This document shows, piece by piece, positions 47,871 through 59,733 of a stretch of DNA of 64,000 nt (the first letter of the stretch is position 1; every line of letters begins with the position of its first letter). This stretch comes from Himantopus leucocephalus (taxonomy: Eukaryota; Chordata; Aves; Charadriiformes; Recurvirostridae). Both the position numbers and the translations under genes were made by a program. The stretch covers positions 193,597-257,596 of the forward strand of contig RSEF01000027.1 of NCBI GenBank assembly GCA_003993805.1, written 5' to 3'. The notes beneath the pieces were generated by a model, which did not search any database, was not told where the DNA came from, and saw only the letters and a program-made list of their open reading frames with translations.

Positions 47871-50800
47871 GCTGACATAGCCCAGTAAGTGGTTTGCCTT
47901 GCTGAGGTTGAGAGCAACCACTGATCTGGTTGCATGCAAACTAAGCGTGTTCAGCCATTGCATTGTTAAGAACTGTGAGTGAGCCTTGTACTAGGAAACA
48001 TGTCCTCAAAAATCTTCACATGATTTAATCAAGAGTTTAAAGAAACATTTCAGTGGTGCAAGGTTAGGGCTCTGTGGAGCAGGGAAGATCTTGTTGGTGA
48101 CGTGCTGGAGAAGCTACACTGAGCCTTGCTCAGCACCACCAGACGGAGGGTAGCACAGTCTTCTTGGACAGGGTCACATTAGCATGGAAACCGGATGATT
48201 TTGAAGACCTGTGGATCAGGAATGGTTGTGGGGTCAGAAACAGAGTAAATGTGAAGGTTTTAACCCTGGAAGAGCTGAATCATTTTCACTACAGTGATGA
48301 AGACACCCTTTGCAGATGGACACCTTCATCTTTTTTCTGCCCTTGCTCTTCTCAACCCCAAAACTCACTGAATCTTTGAGCGAGAGCTCAACCACTCTCT
48401 GCACCTGGTCTGATTGATTGCAGGCCATTGCCATCTCCTGTACCCACTAGAGTGGGGCTCCCTGGGGTGCTGTGCACCAGGGAGGTCAGTGAACTCCCTC
48501 TGTCCCTGTTCCTACAATACCTTTTGTTCAGGCCAGACCCAGGGGGACTGGTTCATCATCTCCAGGAGCCACATAGGCCAGTGCTCACCAAGAGTCAAGT
48601 CCCAGATTTGGAGGTGATCTAGATGGAGACTATGGAATGGCAGTAAGTCACTTCTTCCTATTCAAGATGGCTCCGTAGCCTGAGAGAGGGACCATGAGTG
48701 TGAACAAGAGCCCTAAGCTCATAGGTAGAGCAGACCAGACTTCAGTGGGAAAAACACCTGGTTCCCAAAGCCTGCATGCTCGGAAGCAACTTTAGTAGAT
48801 GGTCCTGCCCCAGATTTACTGTCCCGCCACTGGGAGATCGCCCTCAGACACCATGGTTTGCATCTCCTTGGCAGAGGTGGGATTCAGCCAGGCATCTCTC
48901 ATGTGCCATGCGCTTACCCCAACCCGAATGTGCTCAGTGGAAGAGGATCCTGTGGCTGCTCAACACACGTGGGCTTGGCCTCGTACTGGTGCAAGCGCCT
49001 TGTGACTGCCCGTGAGAATCAGTCCAGCAGACAGAATTTGGGGATCAACACCCTCCTACCGTGTGAGTAGCAGCAGACATTATCTGCAAAATTCAGTCAT
49101 TTGAGATGGTAAATATGACGCAGATTATTCAATAGTTCAGTGGGAGACTGAAGAAAACACATTCGGGGTTTAGACACTGAAAAAACTGACCACGCCATCC
49201 ATGTGTAACTCCTGCTTTCAGCTAAGAAACCATCTCATGATATAAGCCCGAATGAATGTTTGGGTTTTGAGTGACGCATTTCCCCTGCACCCCTATATGC
49301 TCCTAAGATTCATTAAACCTGCAGAATTTGGATGCACTTTATAAAGGGAATGAGGGAAACCACACCCCACTGAAAATAGTGACTTTTTTTTAGAGTGGAG
49401 GGAGAAGATGAAACACAAACAGGATGGTCCTCTTTAGGAGGGACACTCTGTTGTTACTGGGCGTCCATTGGCAATTGTTTTAATGGTTTAAGTCACAGAA
49501 TGAGAAATACATAAAATGATGGCTAATATTCCCCTGAGTGTAAACCCTCACAAAGGCCGACCCGCACTGAGCAGGGCAAGCTCCTCCCCAGCTACCTCCT
49601 TCCAACACTTACCTTGATGCTTCCTTGAGCCTCATCCTGGCTTTTTCCTTCTCTGGCTTTCCCTTTTCGCCATATCATGGCACCCATTAAGCTCGTTCCC
49701 ATTCATGTCTCCCTGGGATTAAATGCTCAGAGCTTAAAGTAATCCAGCCTCTGCCAGTCTGTCTGCAGGGCAAGCCTCTTCTTGCCTTCTCTGCCATCCA
49801 TCCACTCGCTGGCACTTCATTTTCCTGCTGCAGTGTCTCTGCCAGAACTCACCACCCTGCTTCAACGCCCAGCTAGCAATAATCCAGGACAAGGCTTGCT
49901 GAGCCTTAGGGAACTGGCTGGGGACCCCCATCGCAGAGACCTCAGGAGAAATTGGCCCCTCTGCTCCCGGGAGGCTGGTCTGGCCAGCCCTGCCATTGGC
50001 ATCAGTTACCGAGCCGTGGGGCTGAGCTCACACGGTCAACCTGGAGTGGGCAATGCAGGGCCTTTGGCAGGACCTCACTCCTTCCTTCGTCCAACGGATT
50101 TGGGGAGGACACAATTTAGTGAGGACTTTCCAGATGGCCACATGACCACTGCGGGCAGCTGCAAATCCACCAGCCCGGGAGGGCAGGGCACTCTGTCTCC
50201 CCAAACTTTGCATGTCTACAGTAGAGTCTGGTATTCAGCCCCCTTCAGCCAGGCAGACCCCCACGGCTGGTCAGAGGAACTGCACGCTCCATCTCTCTTC
50301 GGAGGCCAGTGCCTGCCCAGCCCTGTTCTTTTCTTGTCTGCTTGAACTGCCAATCTCAGGTGCCCGTAAGGCAATTTTTGTGATAGAAGTGTTGCTTAAA
50401 ACCACTCTTTCCCATCCATTATGCACTGCTTCACTTCCCAAGAAGTGGTAGCAGCTCCTAGGACCAGACCAGACTGAAGAGTTTGTTTGCCCTCCTCTGT
50501 CTCTGTCAGCAGCTCCCAGGGGCTCGAGCTGGTGTCCTGCAGCCCAGGCTTTCCCAGCTTTAGTTTCCTATTGAACATAACATCAGCAGATGACAGTCAC
50601 CACTTCACTGGTGCCTCTGTGTGATTTGACAGTTCTCCACACTTAGCGGGACTCCATCCCTCCGCCTCTTGAAGAAGATATTTCATTATTTTGACACTGT
50701 TTCCAAATGACACAGTTGATGGGGAGGATGGAAACCCGCTCTCAGCAAGCCCAGGAGTGAATTCAGAGTGGACCAACTGCTGCAGACTTCAGCACCAACT

Positions 50801-51427
50801 TGCTGAGATGCTGCACGCCATGCAGCAGGATTCACAGTGAGCTGCCAGAGGGCTTGCAATTCGTTCTTGAGTGAAACGGTCATACTTTGCCTCACTTTGA
50901 GAGGCCCTTAAACCATCATCTGTAAGAATGGCTTTATTGAGTTTTGCTGCAGTGCAGCCGAGCGACAGGTCACAGGGAAATGAGGTTATCGCTCCAGAAT
51001 AACCAGACCACGTGGTATCCAGCCAACATGAAAAAAATCTTTGTTTACAAAGAACAATTTCCCCTGTGTGCAGATATGTGGCTTTTTGTTTGACTTAATG
51101 TAGATATAGCCTGGGATGTGCCTCAATATCTACTTCAACATCAGTGTTGGTTGGAGGCTAAAATAAAACAAGACTAGCCCCTCACCCTAATTCCTCAGAG
51201 CCTAAGCAGCCTTCTCTTCAGCTTTTCTTTGTAGCATTCATTTTGTAGCAATACCTGAGAGATCATCATTCTGATATCTCAAAAATAAAAGCACAATTAT
51301 TAATGGCACCTCTCTCTTCATCTGAGATTATAGGCAGGGAACATGCTCTCCAACCCCTGTACACTGATCAGAGGATCATTTCATTAAGTGCTTTCTCCTT
51401 GTTTTCTTCTGGAAATAACATTTCTCA
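47871..51427 (+). other. Intron 1 sequence, nothing recognised
   Basis: Unique-looking sequence. The open stretch on the + strand at 49782-50345 has no ATG near its start and no recognisable family. No RNA gene was recognised. Confidence 0.45.
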
Positions 51428-51527
51428 ACCTGGTCTGGTGGGAGGTGTCCCTGCCCATGGTCAGGAGGTTGGAACTAGATGATCTTTAAGGTCCCTTCCA
51501 ATGCAAACCATTCTATGATCCCATGAT
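51428..51527 (+). mobile_element. CR1 LINE 3' end
   Basis: The last 100 bases of CR1 are present: CTGGTGGGAGGTGTCCCTGC, GGTTGGAACTAGATGATC, TTTAAGGTCCCTTCCA and the tail ATTCTATGATCCCATGAT. Confidence 0.92.
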
Positions 51528-54407
51528 TTGCCTGCAAATGGAGCAGGTTGCCAAATTTCTAACCAGCTGGTGCTATGTGCCCCTGAACAACACAGGCTGA
51601 CCACCCTGGCTGGGTCTTTGCAAGATCCTCCCATGGGGCACTGCCCCACCACTGGGGACATCTCTTTGTCCTGCAGTGCTTGGAGGAAGGATTAGGTCCT
51701 CCTAGAAGAGGCTGCTGGAAGAGGGCTTCTGCAGCTGTAGGCAGGACACAACTCATAGAGGGAGGCACCACTGGCTTACATGGATAAAAATCACCCAGGA
51801 TCTAGAGGAACTTAAATACCCTGAGCTGTCCCTCTGGGAGAGCTCTCAGAGGGATGCTTAACCTATTTCTCAGCAGCCACAGGTTTGGGAGTGATTCCTA
51901 GGTGAACTTTTGCCTTTGTGAAGGTTTTAGAAAGGTTTCTAGCCCTTAGGTGTGACTAAATTAAAGGTGAATCTTAATTGGACAGAACCTGGCCTTGTGG
52001 GCTGCTGAGTTTTGTGCAGATCATGTAATTCATGCACACTATTGTTCAAGAGGTCACATCACACTGGTGTGTAAAGTCTACAGAGACTTTTTGGGCAGTA
52101 ATACATGAAAACTCAACATCCGTGCTCATGCCTGTGGGACTCACCCTTGTCTGGGGGATCAACCGTTAATGCTTAGGCAGTTGAAACACTCTTTTAAAAA
52201 AAATGAAGTTCCTGTCTGTTTTGCAGAGCCCACCAATGATTGCAAAGTTTGGCGGCGAGTCTGTGGTAACGGCGATGTCTCATACCAGGGACACAAGTGC
52301 CCACTCTACAGAAAAGCTCAAAACTCAAGACACGTTCAGTAGAGGTGAAATAGTGGGTGATTTATGAGCAAAAGCATGGGATTCATTAAAGCTATCCAGT
52401 TCCCTAGTAAACTGCAGTGTTCCTTATTTGAATTCTGTCATCTTTTTATCTGTTCTCCATATTCAGCCAAGACCTGGCATTTCTTAAGCTCATATGTGCA
52501 TATATATTGCATGCTTTGACTTGCAAAAATTTCCCTTTTGCTGCTCTTGATCTTCAGACAAACCCAAGAATTTGGTCTTACCCTGTTCACAAAGGGCTGC
52601 AGTCAGCAAATTAGAAGAATTAGAAGATATGAATATTATACCAGATGTAATACCCCCCGCAAAGGCCAGGCAGCAGAACAGAGTTAGCAGCTGGAGGCAC
52701 TTGTTTGCGTATAAGGACAGCTCTGTCAAAGTTGGGGAGAGATTCGTGATCTCTGAGCTTAAAATGAATGTCTGCCACTTAGTAAAAACACTTTAAGCGT
52801 TGCGCTGGGCTGAGCTAGATAGTTCAAAATGTACCACAACAAAACAAACCGGGTCTGGCTCTCCTGGAAGGTTTGTGTTAATCACGCACCTCTGCTTGCA
52901 GTGGTTTTGCACAGCCCTTTATTGACCTGAAAAGCTAATGTGTGATGATGCCTCTGCTAGGAAAGGGGAAAGGGCAGAATTGGTGGGAGCCGAGAAGGGC
53001 TCAAACGGCACTAAATAAAGAGAAAGAGCATGAAAAACGGCTGGCTCCCAGCGTGCATTTCAATGTATCACCCCTGGGCCACTCAGCACTGTAGAACAGT
53101 GGGGTGCCAGCTTCTACAGCTGTCCATCTTCAGCAGAACATGGCCCAGAAATGGAAAATGCCAAATATGTCTAAAAATAGTACCATAAAAAACCCTGCAG
53201 GCAGAGAAAGGCTTTCTCCCAGACAGCGGGTGGCAAACGAGACCTGAACTGTGACATGGATTCCTCCTGCTGACGCGTAGCTTTCCCTGTGCGGTATAAT
53301 TGCAGGGATCGATATGGGGCAGCGAGAAGATGTTAGAGGGCACACGCAGGACAGGCGTTTGCCTTGTAACATTATGCTGCTGTGCCCTGAGTTGCTGTGG
53401 GAGGAAATATCGTGGTTTAAAAGAGCGTTATTTCTACCAGGTCCTTGGAGCCCTCAAGGAGTGTTCCTAGCCGTGGCTCTCAAGGCATTTAGGAACAGTG
53501 GTTGTTACTTAATCAATGCTGAGACAAAGGGAGAAGGTGATGGTGTGGTGGCCCCCCAGCACTCACATGGTAGAGCCCTGAAGGGAGCTGGCTCTTGTCT
53601 CTGGCTCCGGGCAGGAGGGAGACGAAGGAAGGCTGAGTCTGTAAGCACATGGTGCTTACCAACCGACACGTCCCATAGGCGCAGCGGTTGCTGTGACCTC
53701 CCTCCATGGCGGGAGTCACTACGACCAGAAGCATCCTCTGGGCAATGCTCACAGCCGTGTATTTCTGCATGGATCTGCAGGTGTGGTGGGGGCTCCAGGG
53801 ATGAAAATACAAGCCCTTTCTAACAATCTTGTCAAGGGAAACGGCACAGTGGGGTACAGGATCCCTATAGTATGTCTACATTTACATGGGAGATCCCTCA
53901 GGAGAGGCACGGAAGAGCCTCAATGCAGGGAGTGTCCAGCTCCATGGCATAAAATGCACCCTTGGAGATATTGCAGCTCTACGGCCTAGAGCTTTCCTGC
54001 CCAGCTGGCCACAGGGCTGGCGGTGTCCTCAATATAGTGGGAAAAAGGAAAAATTGCTCTTCATTCATCTGCTTTCAGCTGCTGAGTTTAGAGATAGAAA
54101 ACACTTCTTTAGCAGCACATTCCAGAAATTTTCTCCCTGCATTTCAAGTAAAAAGCTGCAACACAGTCACAACAAGCACAGATGCTGCCCCACTTGGGAG
54201 CTCATTGGAGGCTGTAGTAGACTCCTCACATAAATGTCAATATTTTCCAGGGCTGAAACAGGAAAAAAACAGGTTCCTGTCTGTCCAGATGGGCTCCCGG
54301 GACTCATTAAAGATGGCAACAAGTTTATGGGATTGCAGAAGAAAGAGACAGGGGTGACCACACCAGATTGTTTCCCAGGTAGCTGGTCCCCTCCTGGAAC
54401 TTCACCT
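51528..54407 (+). other. Intron 1 sequence, nothing recognised
   Basis: About 2.9 kb of unique-looking sequence. The + strand frame at 53314-53823 (169 codons) is open but unrecognised. Confidence 0.45.
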
Positions 54408-54955
54408 TCATAGAATCACAGAATGGTTTGGGTTGGAAGGGACCTTAAAGACCATCCAGTCCCACCCCCCTGCCCTGGGCAGGGGCACCTCCCACCAGCC
54501 CATGTTGCTCCAAGCCCTGTCCAACCTGGCCTTGAACACCTCCAGGGATGGGGCAGCCACAGCTTCTCTGGGCAACCTATGCCAGGGGCTCACCACCCTC
54601 ATAGTGAAAATTTTCCTCCTGATATCTACTCTAAATCTCTCCTCTTCTAGTTTGAAGCCATTCCCCCTCATCCCATCGCTCCTCTCCCTGATCAAGAGTT
54701 CCTCCCCAGCTCTCCTGGAGCCCCTTTAGGCACTGGAAGGGGCTCTGAGGTCTCCGCGGAGCCTTCTCTTCTCCAGGCTGAACACCCCCAACTCTCCCAG
54801 CCTGTCCTCCCAGCAGAGGGGCTCCAGCCCTCGCAGCATCTCCGGGGCCTCCTCTGGCCCCACTCCAACAGCTCCGTGTCCTTCTGCTGTTGGGACCCCC
54901 CTGAGCTGGAGGCAGCACTGCAGGGGGGTCTCCCCCGAGCACAGCAGAGGGGCTG
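54408..54955 (-). mobile_element. CR1 LINE 3' fragment, little diverged
   Basis: The + strand begins TCATAGAATCACAGAATGG and continues for about 550 bases as clean reverse-complement CR1: GGAAGGGACCTTAAAGACC, CCTGCCCTGGGCAGGGGC, a GAAGCCATTCCCCCTCATCC block, TTCTCCAGGCTGAACACCCC and the AGCAGAGGGGCTCCAGCCC block. It is among the youngest-looking copies here. It lacks reverse transcriptase sequence. Confidence 0.95.
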
Positions 54956-57824
54956 AAATTGGAATGTGAAACACATGTGAGAAAACCCTTCGGATCAGCC
55001 CTCACTGTGCCCTGTGCACACAGCAGGGGATGGACAAACCTCTTTCCGAGAAGCTGCTTTCTTGCAGGGCACCACCCCCAGCAAGGTTTTCAAACCTCCA
55101 CAGGAGCAGCAGCTCACCAAGGTTTGTCTCTGGCTGGTAAAACCCAGCTCGGATGGGCAGCCTGTGCTGTGCTGTGCAGTCCAGTCCTGAGGGCTCTGAG
55201 CAATACAGCTTCCAGTCTCCTGCAGAGAGGAAAGAAGAAATGTCCTAGCAGCTTTTGCTCTCAGTGGCAGGAAACCTTTCTTAGTGCTCATCCTAAAAAC
55301 TCCTGTTCGTATGTTTTGGCACATTTCTAGTCTGGCAAAATCCTGCTACTTTCAAATGCTGCTAGGTCTAATTTCTCTTGATGCCATGTGTCTTTCCAGC
55401 CGGTGGACCAAATAGAAGATGAATTTGCTGGTCAACTCTGTAGGAAGGATGAGTTGAGAGGGTGGGCACAGTATCTCCCACACTGAGGCAATGCGAAGAC
55501 ATGAGTCACCTTGTGAAGGATACACCTGCCGGTCACTGCAGAAAGAGGATCTGCACAAGACCGTTTACTCCCAGGGCTTCAAAATCTCATCCCAGATCAA
55601 TGGGAACCACGAAGAGTCAACTGGAGGCTGCTGGATCCACGGCTCTGCTGTGTCTAGCACTATTGAACAAAAGGAGTGACTGGCCTGACAGACAGTGTCG
55701 GGACTCCTGGGAGATTTAAGGGATTAGGCAGAGAAAGAGAAAAGGGATTTCCCCTGTGTTTGCCATAGGCACTCATCCTCCTTGTGTCGTGCCCTGCACT
55801 CACACGTGCACACACAAAAGCCTACCTCTATGTGCACATCTGTCCGCTCACACTCGTACACGCAGCGATGAAAGGCAGTCTCCCAGCCAAGCAGAGCTGT
55901 CTGGCTTTTACGGCTCCTGCCCTTGAGCGTGCAAAGCGTCTGGGTTGCGAGTTGATGCTGGGAAAATGCGTCTGTCACCTTCTGCGGGTAAAGCTGGGGG
56001 CAGTGGCGCAGGGGTAGGAAATGGCTATTTCCCTTTGACATGATGGGAGCTCGAGAAACGTAGGCTCAGGCAGCAAGGAAGGACACCAGAAAGAAAGACA
56101 GGGAAGAGTGGGGTCTGTCGCTCCTGCAGTTGCCAGCCTTGAAGTTGTGGTTTGTGCTTTAAAAATTGTCCATGTCCTCCGTCTATCCCAAATTCAGCCT
56201 GTGAATGTATTTGGTTCTTCCCCACGAGCTCCTGTGATTTCTGTGTTAGAGCCACACAGAGCCAAGATGTGCCCCTGGGATCTCAGATCTGGATTTCAAA
56301 TAGGTTTTGTTTCATCTTCACATCTCAGCCACTATATAGAGAAATCGTCAGTCCATGGGACCCAGGAGGTCAGGGCAGAGCTGCAGCACCTCAACCACAG
56401 CACCCTGACCCGTGTGCCTTCCCAGGACTTGTGGGGACGTGGGGATGATGGGCCAAGAGGAATGAGATTTTTTTATATCTGTCTAAGAAGGATCAGCAGT
56501 GGGGAAATGACAAGTTCATTGACATGAGAACAAAAATGAAAACTAGGTGATGACTGGAGAGAAGGTGCTCTCCACAAGGAAAATTAAGAGCAGACACTTA
56601 GGAATGATGGAGACCTTGCAAAAGAGGAAGAAAATGAAAAGATGGGAAAGCTTGGAACAGGTCATCAAAATGTGTGTGACCACATGCAACCAAGCGCAGC
56701 CTCCACCTTCCCCATGGACCTCTTTCACACAACAAATCACAACTCCAACCTCAAAACAGATGGACCAAAACTGACTGCACATCTCCAGTCCAGCCTTCCA
56801 GGACGGGAAATCTGTCATGAGATGGTTCAGGAGTTTACAAAAGGGATTTGACCAAGTTTGTGGTTGAATGGGAGGATGGGTCGTCCCAGGAGTTCCCCAG
56901 AACATTGCTGCTTTCTGCAGGCTCCCTGAGGGATCAAACTGCTCATCCAGATAAGAAATTGGGCCAGGTTTTACACTGGTGAGCTACAGCAGAATTAACC
57001 TGCGTGTGTGCCATGGTGCGGACCTCACGGCGAGCACACCAGGCCAACCCTCCACCACCACTGTTGTGAGAAACTGCTGCTGCAGGCACATCCTTGTTAA
57101 CTCTGACACTGAATATGAACTTCACTTCCACCACTGTACAAATCCAGGCAGGAGAAAGCATCTCGCAGTGTGCCACCCCCACCCCGAGACTGGAGTCTGT
57201 CCACAAGAATGGGTGTCTGGAGAAACGCAACATGCTTTCCTGCTTGTTCCCCACGTTGCTGGCCTTGCTGGATGGAGAATGAAGTTAAGGTTGTTCGCAA
57301 CTCTTGCTTGGAGCTGAGCAGTCATCCCAGCAGTACTGAGCTCCCCCCCATCAGATTGTACTTGGTGGGAACCAGTCCTAGTGCGCTGCCCACTGTGCTC
57401 TGTTGCCTCCCAACCATATCTGGTTGCCCCTCTTCTGTGTGTCCCATCCAAGGGTGTGGGAGATGGAGTCAAAACATTGCATGCAGTGCTACGGTCCTGA
57501 AGTCTCGGGCAGTTGCCCCACTGCCTCATAGGTGAGCGGAGAGGTACAGGAGAAACAGTGCTGAGAGACAGTTGAGCAGGGAGATGTGGCAGAAGACATC
57601 ATTGGGGCAAGGATTGGAGGCATGCGCTTCCAAGCCAGGGTGGGAGTCAGATCTTCTCATTCAGTGTCCTCAGCAGAGATATCTCTCCTGAGCAGGTACC
57701 CTGGGATTCCCTTTACATCCTAAAATCATTAGTGTGCAATTAATTCAACCAACTGGCGTCAGCTCAGCATCCAGCCTGAGACCCCAGGCTGGATGAGCTG
57801 TTCAGGACAAGGATGGTCATCACA
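54956..57824 (+). other. Intron 1 sequence, nothing recognised
   Basis: Unique-looking sequence with a C/A-rich stretch near 55795-55870. Open frames on both strands are unrecognised. Confidence 0.45.
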
Positions 57825-57985
57825 GGTCTCATAAAGTGGTGGCATCTCTGTCCTTGGAGGTTTTCAAATTGTAGAAGGACAAGGCCCTGAGAAACCTAAT
57901 CGAACTTGGAGACTGTCCCTGCTCTGAGCAGGAGGTTCGACTAAAGACCTCTTGAGGTCTCTTCCAACCTGAATTAACTAAGGAC
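57825..57985 (+). mobile_element. CR1 LINE 3' end, diverged
   Basis: It contains CTGTCCTTGGAGGTTTTCAA, a GGACAAGGCCCTGAGAAACC block, and GACCTCTTGAGGTCTCTTCC followed by AACCTGAAT, the CR1 3' end. It is moderately diverged. Confidence 0.8.
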
Positions 57986-58165
57986 TACAAAATGATTGGT
58001 TAGCCCACGCACAATCTTCAGGTGTGGGCAGATGGGTTAGGGAAAAACACAACAAAACTGGGAGAAGTGGTTGATACCCCAGATGGTTGAGCTGTCATTT
58101 GAAGGGACCGCTAAAGGCTGGGCAATGGGCAGACAGGAACACCACGCAATTCAACCAAGGGACTT

Positions 58166-58195
58166 GGGGAGAAATAACCTGGGGAGAAATAACCC
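58166..58195. repeat. 15-bp tandem duplication
   Basis: GGGGAGAAATAACCT (58166-58180) is followed directly by GGGGAGAAATAACCC (58181-58195), with one mismatch. Confidence 0.9.
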
Positions 58196-58209
58196 CATGC
58201 ACCCATAAA

Positions 58210-58235
58210 GGGGGGGGGGGGGGGGGGGGGGGGGG
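58210..58235. repeat. Poly-G run of 26
   Basis: There are 26 consecutive G, embedded in a CR1 copy. The run could form a G-quadruplex in DNA or in the intron RNA. Its true length is likely uncertain in the assembly. Confidence 0.97.
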
Positions 58236-58470
58236 TGACCAGCTACAAAGCAGCAGCAGAAAAAGACGTGTGGGTGCTTGTGGACAAAAATGTGACCGTG
58301 AAGCTGCAATGTGCCATTGCAGCAAAGAAAGCCATTAGGGTTGCACAAGGAAAAGCACTGCCAGCAGGCAGAGAGAGGAGATCCTTCCTCTCTACTCAGT
58401 GCTGGTAAGACCTCACCTCGAGTCCTGTGTCCACCTGTGGACGCCCTAGTACAAGAGAAATATGGACATA

Positions 58471-59480
58471 CTAAGTCAAAACTCTTTAATGTTTGCCTAT
58501 GCTGGTATCCAAACTGTGAGATTTCTGCACTGGAAGCAATTAAGTTCATCACATCCACTCTGTTACAGAACCGGCTGCTCATTCACAGATTTGACCACAT
58601 GTTGTGCAGGATGGTCTGGATCCTAAGCAAGGCAGCAGCTGTAGGACTATCCTTGTTTGTGTATAATAGCAGGTATCTCAGTCCTTCTTTAAGCAAATAT
58701 GTGTCTTCACCATTCAGTGACAATTTCTGGCCAATTAAGGAATTTGATTTCCACATATTTAATGCTGGCCAACTGACAGGTCCTTGGACCAGTAGGAAAA
58801 GGTCCTCTCAAATCTGCCCTGCAGCACCTTCACCATATACTAGCACATCTGCCCGACTCACAGCTGTAGCTAGAGGTTGATGTCCATCAGGCTGCAACCA
58901 TGGTGGTTCAGTCTCTGCTGGGACCACCTGCAGAGGTGTCAAGACAGCCTGGGACACGCGGCACTGACGTGCCTGACCCCAGAGCAGCCCCTCTCCAGTA
59001 AATGGTGATCCCTCTGCTGATGAACTTAGCGTTGGACAGGACACTTCCCACCTTGGCCACAATTCAAAAGCTCTCACATCAGTGTCTCCTGAGAGCTGAG
59101 ACACCCCAGGGTATTCCCCAGCCTCCAGGTGTTTTTCCCCTGGATACCGCTCCTTGCAGGTCCTTTGTCAGATCCACCAGCCCCATGAGGATGTCTCAGA
59201 CACTTGGGAGGACACTGAATTGCTCTGGGTGCCTCCATGTAGGGATTTGAGTCCCTCCCTCTGTGCCCACAAAGGACCATGGTGTCTTCAGGTGTGAAAG
59301 CCCTTTTTAAGTAAGTGCTATTCAGTAGGAAGTCTCTTGTTTTCTTAGGAAATCACTGTTTTTCAGTATTTTGTCTCCCAGAACTATTGGTTCACCTTGG
59401 CTGATCAGATTCCCCCTGGGGATGATGGTGGGGCAGGACCATTAGGGCCAGCTGGTTTCCCAACCCTCACTCTGTCCTCT
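58471..59480 (+). other. Intron 1, last kilobase
   Basis: Unique-looking sequence leading into the exon 2 acceptor. No repeat or additional exon was recognised. Confidence 0.5.
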
Positions 59481-59491
59481 GTCCCTTGCAG

Positions 59492-59733
59492 GTCCCTTGC
59501 ACTAGGTCAGCAGTACAGCTCCCTGGGGTCCCAGCCCATCCTCTGCGGCTCCATCCCCGGCCTCGTCCCCAAGCAGCTACGCTTCTGCCGCAACTACATT
59601 GAGATCATGCCCAGCGTGGCCGAGGGGGTGAAGTTGGGCATCCAGGAGTGCCAGCACCAGTTCCGGGGCCGCCGCTGGAACTGCACCACCATCGACGACA
59701 GCCTGGCCATCTTCGGGCCGGTCCTGGACAAAG
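59492..59733 (+). CDS. WNT3: WNT3 coding exon 2 (N-terminal Wnt domain)
   Basis: This 242-base internal exon encodes residues 28-107 of WNT3. It lies between a pyrimidine-rich acceptor (CTCTGTCCCTTGCAG) and a GTAAAT donor. The peptide begins SLALGQQYSSLGSQPILCGS and ends in GPVLDK. It includes cysteines at about residues 45, 59, 80 and 91, which belong to the conserved disulfide set of the Wnt saposin-like N-terminal domain, and the N-C-T sequon at about Asn90 in RRWNCTT, a conserved N-glycosylation site. NYIEIMP, VKLGI and TIDDS favour WNT3 over WNT3A. No stop or frameshift interrupts the exon. It enters in phase 2 and leaves in phase 1. The palmitoleated serine, the thumb loop and the cysteine-rich C-terminus lie in exons outside the window. 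Confidence 0.97.

Larger units (their letters stand above)
58085..58470 (+). mobile_element. CR1 LINE, end of reverse transcriptase region
   Basis: From 58236 the + strand reads ACCAGCTACAAAGCAGCAGC, a GTGGGTGCTTGTGGACAAAA block, GCAGCAAAGAAAGCC and CTACTCAGTGCTGGTAAGAC, followed by CTCACCTCGAGTCCTGTGTC. This is the C-terminal coding part of CR1 ORF2. The copy is frameshifted and interrupted by a poly-G run. The 5' boundary is uncertain. Confidence 0.8.
20839..59491 (+). other. WNT3: WNT3 intron 1 (38.65 kb)
   Basis: The intron starts GTAAGA right after exon 1 and ends in a polypyrimidine tract and CAG right before exon 2. It separates the signal peptide from the folded domain. A very long first intron is known for mammalian WNT3 and commonly holds regulatory elements. 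It carries CR1 LINE fragments in both orientations, an ERVL remnant, and the motif clusters listed separately. Confidence 0.93.

Noticed and set aside
49782..50345. 187-codon + strand open frame in WNT3 intron 1
   Set aside because: It begins at a TTG, not ATG, and the peptide has no recognisable family or exon-like boundaries.
54423..54729. Open frames with proline- and leucine-rich peptides on both strands
   Set aside because: These are translations of the CR1 3' non-coding region and recur in the copy at 7575-7842.
59492..59733. Assignment to WNT3A instead of WNT3
   Set aside because: The diagnostic residues in exon 2 and the LAGYPIWW junction in exon 1 fit WNT3 better. The paralogues are close, so this rests on my knowledge of the family, not on an alignment.
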